DNA of 64,000 bases. It comes from Paraburkholderia sp. BL10I2N1 (lineage in GTDB: Bacteria > Pseudomonadota > Gammaproteobacteria > Burkholderiales > Burkholderiaceae). The position numbers and the translations under genes were made by a program. The first letter of the stretch is position 1, and each line of letters begins with the position of its first letter. This document shows, one piece after another, positions 54,046 through 62,420 of this stretch. The notes under the pieces were generated by a model. The model saw only the letters and a list, made by a program, of their open reading frames with translations, had not been told where the DNA came from and did no database searches. The DNA is taken from contig NZ_SNWA01000002.1 of the NCBI RefSeq assembly GCF_004361815.1, positions 1,302,001 through 1,366,000 on the forward strand, in the 5' to 3' direction.

Positions 54046-55125
54046 AAAACCGAAATGCAACAGGTTAATGAAGGGTTGAAGGTGTTTGCGTGTTGGTCTC
54101 GAGCATGCGCGCAAAGACTTCCAGAGGCGAGTGAAAGGCGTGGGTAGCACGGGGCCTGCTGTTCAGGCTGTCGGCGATGTCGTCAAGTTCATCCTGGCTG
54201 TAGACCGAGAGATCGGTGCCCTTGGGCAGATACTGGCGTAGCAGTCCGTTGGTGTTCTCACAGGTGCCACGCTGCCACGGACTGTGCGGGTCACAGAAAT
54301 ACACGCGCACGCCGGTGGCGGCGGTGAGTTCCGGATGCCGCGCCATCTCCTTGCCCTGATCATAGGTCAGGCTCTGACGCAGTGGCGTGGCGATGGAGTT
54401 CAGTTTGGCGGTGAAGCCGGCCAGCGCTGAGGCGGCGGTGGCATCCTCCATCTTCGCGAGCAGGACAAGCCGGCTGGTGCGCTCGACCAGAACTCCCACG
54501 GAGGACTGGTTGCCCGCACCCTTGATAAAGTCTCCCTCCCAGTGCCCGGGCATGACCCGATCGTTCACCTCAGGCGGGCGTACGTGGATGCTCAGCATGT
54601 CGGCGATCTTGCCCCGTCTGTCGTTGCCACGACTGCGTGGCATTCGCGTGCTGCGAGCCTGGCGCAGACACGAGATGAGCTGGCGGCGCAGTTCGCCGCG
54701 CGGGTGTGCATAGATTGCGTTGTAGATGGTCTCGTGCGAGACGTGCATGGAAGGGTCATCGGGCCACATGCGCGTCAGCGTACCGGAGATCTGCTGCGGC
54801 GACCACTTCCAGCTAAGCAGACTGAGCACAATGCGCCACAGTGCGCCTTGGGGATTCAGCTTACCCGGCGTGCGCGCTGCAGCCCGCCGGTTCGAACTGA
54901 TGGTCTGCGCGACTACCGAAGCGTAGCCGCGCACCGGACACGCATTACGCGCCAGTTCACGGCTGACGCTCGAAGCTGAGCGGTCAAGCGTGCGGGCCAT
55001 GGCCCGCACGCTCAAACCCTGCTGTTTCATGCTGGCAATAGTGATACGTTCTTCAGGCTGCAACTGCTGATACTTTCTTGTAGTCATGTGCGCACCTTAG
55101 CAGATCAAGGTGTTGCACTTCAAAA
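54046..55125 (-). mobile_element. IS30-family insertion sequence
   Basis: Imperfect ends share GAA-TGCAACA: AAACCGAAATGCAACAGG near 54046 and, inverted, TTTTGAAGTGCAACACC near 55125. The exact outer bases are uncertain. One full-length transposase is inside. Confidence 0.7.
54065..55087 (-). CDS. IS30-family transposase
   Basis: 340 residues. The N-terminal HTH is visible (ITIASMKQQGLSVRAMARTL and ASSVSRELARN). The rve-type DDE core has MPGHWEGDFIKGAGNQSSVG, SLTYDQGKEMARHPEL with YFCDPHSPWQRGTCENTNGL. The acidic triad (GDFI, YDQG, CENTNG) is intact. Probably functional. Confidence 0.93.
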   Translation of the reverse strand: MTTRKYQQLQPEERITIASMKQQGLSVRAMARTLDRSASSVSRELARNACPVRGYASVVAQTISSNRRAAARTPGKLNPQGALWRIVLSLLSWKWSPQQISGTLTRMWPDDPSMHVSHETIYNAIYAHPRGELRRQLISCLRQARSTRMPRSRGNDRRGKIADMLSIHVRPPEVNDRVMPGHWEGDFIKGAGNQSSVGVLVERTSRLVLLAKMEDATAASALAGFTAKLNSIATPLRQSLTYDQGKEMARHPELTAATGVRVYFCDPHSPWQRGTCENTNGLLRQYLPKGTDLSVYSQDELDDIADSLNSRPRATHAFHSPLEVFARMLETNTQTPSTLH

Positions 55126-55478
55126 TTGATCGCGCCAGGGTTTCCGGCTGGTCACGATGATGCAAATGCGGACAGTGTTTGCAGCTTTAAGGCAGAAAAA
55201 TCCACACTGCTCGTGACGCCCGCCTTCCCGGGGATCCGCGCCGCTTGCAATGATGATCGCGCGCCGCGCCTCGCACTTGAGACATCAATCTGGCCTTTCT
55301 GAATGAACCAAAGGACGGTCCGGCGTACGGCCGCGCTAGTCGCTCGAGTGTACGTGGTCGAGCCTGAACAATTCGGCGAGCCTCGTGCAGCGGGGCTTTG
55401 AGGCCGAAATGGTGTTGTGAGATTTGCAGGAACCTGGCACATTAACGTGAGAATCCTGCAAATTCTGATGAGGTGCGG
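55126..55478. other. Intergenic, remnants only
   Basis: About 350 bases between IS30 and the chimeric transposase. No gene. Inverted TTTGCAGGA / TCCTGCAAA at 55423-55462 may be an old IS end. A minus-strand frame across it shows no family resemblance. Confidence 0.35.
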
Positions 55479-56669
55479 ATGGGTCCCAAGACGCCTGTGA
55501 AAGAAGGAGATTTCTTCCGGCAGCCGCTGCGTGAACAGATCAATCTGAAACATCCGCTGGTACGGCTGGCTGACCTGATCAACTGGAATCGGCTGGGCGT
55601 CGCGATGAGCGAAAGCTTCGTGTCGCGCAAGGGGCGACCGGCGACATCGCCCAGGCTGATCGCCGGTCTGCTGTATCTGCAGCACGCATTTGACCTGTCT
55701 GACGAAGAGGTCGTCTGGCAATGGGTGGAAAACCCGTATTGGCAAGTGTTCACCGGCGAAACGCACCTGCAGACCGAACCGCCAATCGATCCATCGAGCC
55801 TGACGCGCTGGCGCAAGCGGCTGGGCGAAGCCGGCGTTGAGGAGTTGCTGGCCGAAACGATCGACGCAGCCAAAAGGGCGGGCGTGATCAGGGCTGCGAG
55901 CGTCAAGCGCGTGATCGTAGACACTACTGTCATGCAAAAGGCGGTCGCGCACCCGACGGATTCACGCCTGCTCGAGCGGTGTCGCGAACATCTGGTGAAG
56001 GCTGCAGCGCGCCACGGCCTGAAGCTGCGGCAGAACTACAACCGCGAGGCGCCGCACCTGGCGCGTCAGATTGGCCGTTACGCACATGCGAAGCAGTACA
56101 AGCGCATGAAGAAAGTGTTGCGTACGCTGCGCTCGCGTGTGGGTCGGGTGATGCGTGACGTGGAGAGGCAGATAGATTCGGTATCCGAAGGAAGTCGCGT
56201 GATTCTGCAGGAACTGGTTGGGCGCACAAAGCGCATCCTGTCGCAAAAGCCGAAGGACAAAAACAAGCTCTACGCACTGCACGCGCCCGAAGTTGAGTGT
56301 CTGGCCAAAGGCAAGGCGCATACGCATCAGCAGGATCTCGCGGCGAAGATGCTCAGCGACAATCTCAGCGCGCTGCTGTGCCTGGAAGCACTCCGCGAAC
56401 GCGACGGCGTGATCGGCGAAGATACGCCTACCGTGCTCGGCTCTTCCAGCGGCGCACTGCTCAAGCTCAACCGCACTCGCGCATTTGCCCACATCCGGCA
56501 GTGCTTGCCTCGCTGGCTGTGCGATCGCTGCGCGCCACCCCTCGATGATCTGATTCGTCTGCTTCGTCATATCGCCGACAATGTCATTCGCTTCGTTCCA
56601 GACCGGGCACGACCTCGTCCCTCTCAACCCAAGCCACACAAGGCATTCGCCTCCAAGGCCGTCATGTAG
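55479..56669 (+). CDS. Chimeric transposase: IS5-type N-terminus, IS4-type C-terminus
   Basis: 396 residues from the ATG of MGPKTPVKEGDFF. Up to VECLAKGKAHT the protein reads as an IS5-group transposase (LNRLGVAMSESFVSRKG-type start, ITGLL-like helix, LTRWRKRLGEAGVEELL, VDTTVMQKAVAHPTDS). In that group the next residues should be FGxKV and an MxGNPYDGHTL block. Here they become HQQDLAAKMLSDNLSALLCL and end with LPRWLCDRC and RFVPDRARPRPSQPK, which resembles IS4-group C-termini. I infer an in-frame fusion of two transposase genes near 56320. The chimera should be inactive because the catalytic C-terminal half of the IS5 domain is missing. Confidence 0.6.
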   Translation: MGPKTPVKEGDFFRQPLREQINLKHPLVRLADLINWNRLGVAMSESFVSRKGRPATSPRLIAGLLYLQHAFDLSDEEVVWQWVENPYWQVFTGETHLQTEPPIDPSSLTRWRKRLGEAGVEELLAETIDAAKRAGVIRAASVKRVIVDTTVMQKAVAHPTDSRLLERCREHLVKAAARHGLKLRQNYNREAPHLARQIGRYAHAKQYKRMKKVLRTLRSRVGRVMRDVERQIDSVSEGSRVILQELVGRTKRILSQKPKDKNKLYALHAPEVECLAKGKAHTHQQDLAAKMLSDNLSALLCLEALRERDGVIGEDTPTVLGSSSGALLKLNRTRAFAHIRQCLPRWLCDRCAPPLDDLIRLLRHIADNVIRFVPDRARPRPSQPKPHKAFASKAVM

Positions 56670-56781
56670 TCATCCTTAAGTTGCGAGGATTTCCTGCACA
56701 TGGCCGTCCGGGCGCGAGCGGCCGCCGAAGCTGGGCTGCCGGAATGCCGCTACCAGCAAAGGCTGTCATGTCGGAATATCG

Positions 56782-57858
56782 CTATTGCCGTCCAAAAACA
56801 GCGGTTAGCGCCATCGTGCAAAGCGAGGTAATAATTGCGCCTATCAAAAGTCCGAGTACCAAATTCGTCCCGATATATTTGTTAAACCGATCGTCCGTGA
56901 CCCAGACACCATTCTTTGTAAACCAAGCACTCCCGTGGATCGTAACGATCGCGCTATCCGGTCTGAGCTCGAGTTTCGTCGCACGCAATAATATCGGGGT
57001 GGTCGCACAATCCTGGCTAGCTGGATCTCCCAATTGCCAATAGTCCAACCCTTCGTTTGCCGCACAAGCGTAGAGTGTGTCAACGCTAACGTCGGACGGT
57101 CGCACAGCGGCGCTGCGCAAAGACAGGCCGGAACTGGCCGCGAGGGTATCTTCCGCTGCGCCGAGGTGAATAATCGAGGCAGGTTTTCGGGACGGAAAAG
57201 TCAGTATGAACGCGTGGTCCTCCGGAACCTCGACGGTAATCGGAACGGCGCCAGGAAGGTGTACGACAGTGCGTTCGGCAATTTGCAAGGCTTTCTGTTC
57301 TGCCGAGACTGGCGCCGTCCCGCTTGTGTCGAGCAATACGCCGAGCTGAACTTTCAGTCTGGCGTTGTGTGGAACGATATTCAGGCCTGGATGCGGCCCT
57401 TCTCCAATGTGTGCAATCTGCACTTCCGGAACGCCGCGGTCCGCTTCCAACGTTATGTCTATCATCGTGTGGCCGATTCCTGTTTGCGTGGTCGTCCAGG
57501 ATATCGCTCCATCGGACGTCGGAATCGTCAGCGCGAAATCGTCGCGGAGCGACTTGGCCGTGCTTTCATCCAGATGCGCTCTATCGAAACGCACGTCGAC
57601 ACCCTCGTTGTCCGCGCCCTCGATAGCTAGCAGCGGCCCCGCTCCGAGTAGCTCGAGGAGAAGCCGGTCCCCGATCCCCACTTTCCACGGGTCCGATGAA
57701 ACCTGGTGGGCAATTGGTCGACTTGTCACGTACCAGTACCCCCCCGCAAGCACCAGCAACACGACAAGGGCGACGGCTGCGTGCATGATGATCGCCCGCG
57801 CTTTGGGCGTGATCCTGCGCGCGTGCGATACGGGACCAGGTTTGGGTCGCCTAGTCAT
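56782..57858 (-). CDS. Unknown membrane protein (operon partner of 57855-58820)
   Basis: 358 residues. After a basic cytoplasmic start (MTRRPKPGPVSHARRITPKA) there is one transmembrane helix (IIMHAAVALVVLLVLAGGYW), then about 280 residues of strand-rich extracytoplasmic protein, and a second membrane helix at the C-terminus (YIGTNLVLGLLIGAIITSL). Two Cys residues in the extracytoplasmic part (ACAANEG, QDCATT) could form a disulfide. No family is recognised. Its ATG overlaps the upstream stop (ATGA), so the two genes are translationally coupled. Lower GC than the flanks hints at transfer. Confidence 0.65.
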   Translation of the reverse strand: MTRRPKPGPVSHARRITPKARAIIMHAAVALVVLLVLAGGYWYVTSRPIAHQVSSDPWKVGIGDRLLLELLGAGPLLAIEGADNEGVDVRFDRAHLDESTAKSLRDDFALTIPTSDGAISWTTTQTGIGHTMIDITLEADRGVPEVQIAHIGEGPHPGLNIVPHNARLKVQLGVLLDTSGTAPVSAEQKALQIAERTVVHLPGAVPITVEVPEDHAFILTFPSRKPASIIHLGAAEDTLAASSGLSLRSAAVRPSDVSVDTLYACAANEGLDYWQLGDPASQDCATTPILLRATKLELRPDSAIVTIHGSAWFTKNGVWVTDDRFNKYIGTNLVLGLLIGAIITSLCTMALTAVFGRQ

Positions 57859-58820
57859 GGCTTCACAATGTGTACGGAGTCGGGCGAAAGTGCGCCGCCC
57901 CAGCTCTTTTCGTCATTCAACGTATTCCAGACTCGCACTTGCAGGTGATATATGCCTGGCTTGCGTTCGCCGCCCCCATCCTTTCCATCCCAGCTCCCAC
58001 GATGTGGCCCATGCGGCAGGGCATCGAGTTGGGTCGCGTGTACGACCCCCACGCTCCACTGCCCTTCCCCCGTCTCTTCGAAGCGAAGTATTTCTTCCGA
58101 AGCGCGGACAAAGAAATTTACGGTGTTGTAGCCGAACGTGGCCGATTCCTGCGGGAACCGAGGTGTGGGCGGTCCGAATTGCACATTGTTGATCGCGACC
58201 GATCCAACTGCGCGCGGTCCTGCGCCGATACCGTAGACGGCGATTGGAGAAAAGGGGCGCGCCGCTTGCTGGCCGCCGCCGGTGGTCGAGGTACACGCCT
58301 GCCGTTCCGAATAGACGATGTATTCGCCAGGCCGAGGGTTAGGCCCAATTTCGTCAGGAAGATTTACCTTGGCGACATGCCGGCCGGCATGACCGTCCAT
58401 ATCCAACAAGATGCCTGCGTATGATTTTTCGCCCGTGCTGACGGCAAGCCACGTGCAACTGTCGGGCTGCGGCAGGAAGTCAATCACGAAAGGCCAACCG
58501 CCGCGCGTGAACCCCTCGACAGTAAACGACCCAATGCTCAGCGTTACGGGAAATTGAGGGCCTCTCTCCAGCAAACTGTCCGTGCTGGGTTTCGGCTGGG
58601 GACTGGACGGATTGACTTTGACTTCGGACCCGCCATCGGGGCGATTGAGGAATATCTGAATCGGGTTAAAGTTGATTGGCGGACCGTTCTCGGGCTTCGG
58701 AACAACGGATCCTTCACCCCTTGGCTGCGCAAGGACAATTTGCGAGCTAAACGACAAGCCAACGAACGCGCAGCCAACGGTGCCAATCAGCCTTAAAGTC
58801 ATGCCGCGGTGCCTGTTCAT
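57855..58820 (-). CDS. Unknown secreted protein
   Basis: 321 residues from the ATG of MNRHRGMTLRLIG, with CTGGGGG upstream. A signal peptide is clear: basic start, hydrophobic GTVGCAFVGLSFSSQIVLA and cleavage near LAQP. The mature part starts Pro/Asn-rich (PENGPPINFNPIQIFLNRPD), then has strand-rich regions (FPVTLSIGSFTVEGFTRGGW, FGYNTVNFFVRASEEILRF). It ends in an Ig-like WDGKDGGGERKPGIYHLQVR motif of the Kelch/FlgD-type beta-sandwich seen in extracellular proteins. A role at the cell surface with its membrane partner is inferred. Confidence 0.65.
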   Translation of the reverse strand: MNRHRGMTLRLIGTVGCAFVGLSFSSQIVLAQPRGEGSVVPKPENGPPINFNPIQIFLNRPDGGSEVKVNPSSPQPKPSTDSLLERGPQFPVTLSIGSFTVEGFTRGGWPFVIDFLPQPDSCTWLAVSTGEKSYAGILLDMDGHAGRHVAKVNLPDEIGPNPRPGEYIVYSERQACTSTTGGGQQAARPFSPIAVYGIGAGPRAVGSVAINNVQFGPPTPRFPQESATFGYNTVNFFVRASEEILRFEETGEGQWSVGVVHATQLDALPHGPHRGSWDGKDGGGERKPGIYHLQVRVWNTLNDEKSWGGALSPDSVHIVKP

Positions 58821-59689
58821 AATTGCCCCCCAGTTGCCGGTTCCGCGTTGCACACATGATGCAGCGTGGGGTGTCGAACTCACGTGCTGTGCTCGCGATG
58901 ACGCGGCATCCATTTCCTGCATTCGGATGAACGCTGCGATCAATAAACAATCGCACCGCATACAGACCCATACGTCGCCCACTGAACATGTACAAACAGA
59001 GGTTGACGTCACAGTACCGTGCAGACGTAAGATAAGTCTGCCAAAGGGAGACCTGCTCAAGGTGTGAGCGGAACTTATGAATCGTTTCCGTAGCCCATAG
59101 TTTTTTGACCATATGGAAGTAAATCTAGCACTCGACGCGAATAATACAAGGCGTTGGTTTGTACCCCTGAATTGACCTGTGATCTCATCCACGAACGGTG
59201 GCCACCTCGAATTGAGCGTTGGTTGATACGTTGAAGGACGGCACGTGATCGTCAAGATTGAAGGAGTAAAAGAGCCTGTCTTGACCGCCACCTTGCTGAC
59301 CCAGCATGACGAAATGGCGTACACGCTCAGACTAACCGCGCGGGAGCCGGTCCGAGCTGCTTCCAATGACTTCCTGTTGGCACGCCCAATCGCGCGGCCG
59401 TGCGTGGCTTGCCGCTGCCGCGTCGCGCAGCGGCAACGTCTCAGTGCGGCCGAGGGTGTGTCAAAACGTGCGCCGCTGCCATTCCGCAAAGACGCCGCCC
59501 CACCAGAACGCTCTGAATCGGCTTCGTGGCGCCTTGGGAGGGGTAAAGTGACACCCGAAAATCGGGGAGTTTCGAGTTTTGACTCAACTTTAGACACCGG
59601 CATCGCTGCCTCACCATCCCCAACGCTGGGCGGCGACCAGGCTATACCGACAACGAAACTGCGATGAACGCGGAACCGCGGCGAACAGA
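58821..59689. other. Long gap without a confident gene
   Basis: 870 bases. A plus-strand frame from 59245 opens with IVKIEGVKEPVLTATLLTQH and then becomes Arg/Ala-rich, so it is not convincing. The stretch is probably remains of older insertions. It should hold the promoter of the secreted-protein operon. Confidence 0.35.
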
Positions 59690-60604
59690 TGAAGCGCTAC
59701 AGCCTCAAGCGGGGGTCGTTGCGCGGTTCCGGGAAGACGAATTTCTGGGACTTGCGGTCGAAGCCGTCGCGAAAGGTAAGTCCGGTAAATTCCATGCGCA
59801 GCCACTGCGCCACCAGACCAGCGGTGAGCGGGTGCTTCATGCGCCAGGGTGCTACCGCCTCCATCGGGAAGGCATCGGGGGCCGCCAGACTCAACAACTG
59901 CGCCAAGGTCCAAGCCGTCGAGCGAATCTGCATCCACAGCTCGAGCGCGGTGCGCGACTGCTGCCAGAGATTGCTGATACCCCACTACCTTTTGAGATTG
60001 TGAAACAGCGGTTCGATGCCCCATCGGCGCGCATACAGCCGCACGATCGCTTCGGCCGTCAGCTCGGTCTCGGTGGCCAGCAGCAGACGGGGCTTCGTCC
60101 ACGTCTGCTTTTTGGTATCGAAGAACTGGCACCAGACGGCGCGCACGGGTGTGCCGTTGAGGAAGCGCGCCCGCGCCACCACCGAGCGCAGCCGGAGCAA
60201 CTGCTCCTGACCATAGAGCGACAGGCACAGCTCGGTCACCGGCAAGGCCGCCAGCCCCGGCGGTCAGCCGTTCGCCATAGATGCGCTTGCGGCCGCGCCT
60301 GGGCGTCGTCTGTGCCACCGGTGGGAGAAACAATGCGGTGTCGACGCGCGCCTGACCGACCACGCGAATCTGACGTCGCAGCAAGGGCAATACCAGACGC
60401 GCGCGCATGAACCAGGAATCGAACAGCACACCGGACCGGCTTGTCGGCCACGCCTGCCAAGCCGCGCAGCAGCGCCAGCGCAATCAAAAGCTTGTTGCGG
60501 TTGCCGGTCGCCGGCACCAGGCGGGAGAGAATCGGCAGCACGAGTTTGGCGCCGCCATGACCGAGCACGCTCACCCCGACGGTGACCCAGCACTGCGCGA
60601 GCAT
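59690..60604 (-). pseudogene. IS4/IS701-like transposase remnant
   Basis: Minus-strand pieces in three frames: GVSVLGHGGAKLVLPILSRL, LFDSWFMRARLVLPLLRRQI, RGRKRIYGERLT, and LTAEAIVRLYARRWGIEPLF followed by a stop after HNLKR. Then comes WGISNLWQQSRTALELWMQI. Two frameshifts and a nonsense codon make it dead. ARRWGIEPLFHNLKR is the YREK-like block of IS4/IS701 transposases. Confidence 0.7.
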
Positions 60605-60798
60605 GAACGTTGGCCGGTTGGTCTTGCGGGTTTTGTCGCGATAAGGGAATCGAGATAAGCGAAAGCGAAATACCGAGTACTGTTTACCAACTGGTTGCGG
60701 GTTTTTTCCAGCTGGCGGAATCGGTTGAAAGGCCCCCGGGCTTGGGTTCTACCCGCCTGGCACGAATCGGCTAGAATCCCGATGCTTTGAAGGTCGAA

Positions 60799-61665
60799 AT
60801 GGCCGAAAGTCAGTCGTGGCAAGAGATTCCAACGAAATTGAGCGTCGGAGAGTTCGAGCAATTTGTCTGGCCGCATCTGAGCAAGGGCCGTCGCGGACCA
60901 GCGCGAAAGCTCAGCGCGCACGCGATTTTCAACTACATCCTGAAGGCGCTCTATCTCGGCTGCCAGTGGAAGGAGTTGCCCATCGAGAAGGATTGGCACG
61001 GCCGTCCCGAGATCGATTACACACGCATTTATCGCGCCTTCCGGCGCTGGGAATCGGACGGATGCCTTGATGCCATTTTCGAGGCTTCGGTGTTCAGGCT
61101 TCATGGCGATCACCGCCTGGACACGCGCATCATCCATGGCGATGGCACCACAACCGCCGCGAAGAAAGGCGGCGACAATCTCGGCTTCAGCGGCCACAAG
61201 AAGCTCAAGGGCTGCAAGGTGGTTGCCCTGTGTGACCGGAATTGCAACGTCATCGCGCCGTTCGTCAGAGCACCGGGCAATCGCAATGAATCACCGCTGT
61301 TACGAGAAGCGCTGCCGCGCCTCACGAGCATCGCCCGTGCGGTGGGGCTGGATCTGCGGGGCACGGTCATGAGCCTGGATGGCGTGTACGATTGCCGGCC
61401 CAACCGCAAAGCCATTTTCAATCGCGGCATGGTGCCTAACATCGACCCTAATTCGCGCGGCAGAAAAGGACCGAAGCGCGGGCGCAAGCCGCTGTTCGAT
61501 CCGGCCATCTTTAAAGAACGGTTCAGGACAATCGAGCGGGTGTTCGCGTGGGAAGATAAGTTCCGGCGCCTGCTGCTGCGCTTCGAGCGACTCAGCCACC
61601 TGCACTACGCATTGAAAACCCTCGCGTACACGATGATCAATCTTCGGCACTACTGCCGAAGCTGA
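60799..61665 (+). CDS. IS5-family transposase
   Basis: 288 residues from the ATG of MAESQSWQEIPTKLS; a TTG 12 bases upstream is less likely. The N-terminal DUF4096 block includes GCQWKELPIEKDWHGRPEID. The DDE domain has IHGDGTTTAAKKGGDNLGFS, MSLDGVYDCRPNRKAIFNRG and the C-terminal RFRTIERVFAWEDKFRRLLL with Glu. Intact and possibly active. Confidence 0.88.
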   Translation: MAESQSWQEIPTKLSVGEFEQFVWPHLSKGRRGPARKLSAHAIFNYILKALYLGCQWKELPIEKDWHGRPEIDYTRIYRAFRRWESDGCLDAIFEASVFRLHGDHRLDTRIIHGDGTTTAAKKGGDNLGFSGHKKLKGCKVVALCDRNCNVIAPFVRAPGNRNESPLLREALPRLTSIARAVGLDLRGTVMSLDGVYDCRPNRKAIFNRGMVPNIDPNSRGRKGPKRGRKPLFDPAIFKERFRTIERVFAWEDKFRRLLLRFERLSHLHYALKTLAYTMINLRHYCRS

Positions 61666-61855
61666 TCACTTGCTTCGAGACCTTTGTTTCATCGCCGGCC
61701 ATCGCGCCGTGGTCACGCTCGCCCGCAAGATGCCGATACCTTCGCACAACGACACACATGGTCGCATCGCACGCCTGGCCGCTGCGATTCCTTCCCATCC
61801 CATGGGCTTGTCCAACCGCGCTGCGCCGAGCCTGCTCGAAACGCGCAACCAGTTG

Positions 61856-62054
61856 CCAGCGATGTACGGTCGAATGATCAACCTCGAAACCGCGTTCAGC
61901 CATCATTTCCTCGAGGTTTCGCAGGCTCAGCGAGTAGGCCCACGTACCACCGCACACACAGCAGGATCACGTCCAGTGGATAGTGCAGCCGTTTGAGCAC
62001 CTTGGCGACGCCAGACGGCAATGTCTTACGCGGTGTCTTTATGGTCTTGGCCAT
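61856..62054 (-). pseudogene. IS6-family transposase N-terminal remnant
   Basis: MAKTIKTPRKTLPSG, then LKRLHYPLDVILLCVRWYV, a one-base insertion near 61940, and AYSLSLRNLEEMMAERGFEV and DHSTVHRW. The remainder is replaced by unrelated sequence next to the IS5 copy. Inactive. Confidence 0.75.
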
Positions 62055-62420
62055 CGTGATCGTCTAAAATTTCCGTTCGCCGAATTTTACCTCAACGCCT
62101 TATTGCGACAGAACCTCCACGACTCCCTTGCCTTCAGGTACTGCGTCACCCGGTGATGCCGCCGACTGTTCTGTGAAAGATTCAGTACGGCGTGCGGTTT
62201 GAACGTTTGCGATACCTGGTGGTGCCCGTTATGGCCTTCTGTTCAGGCTTGGCTCTTGCGCGACGTATAGGAAAGCGCGTGTCGTTTCCGAGGGGATTTC
62301 CCCAGTGCCCGGCACGTCGGGGCAGCCTGAAGAGCACGAGTCGCGCACCGAAATCCACAGGCACTTATTTGATTACCTTACGCAAAAAGACCACAAGCCC
62401 TTGCATACAATGCACGAGCG
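62055..62420. other. Intergenic, no gene seen
   Basis: About 365 bases between the IS6 remnant and the apnL stop. Nothing recognisable; probably debris at the edge of the mobile region. Confidence 0.4.
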
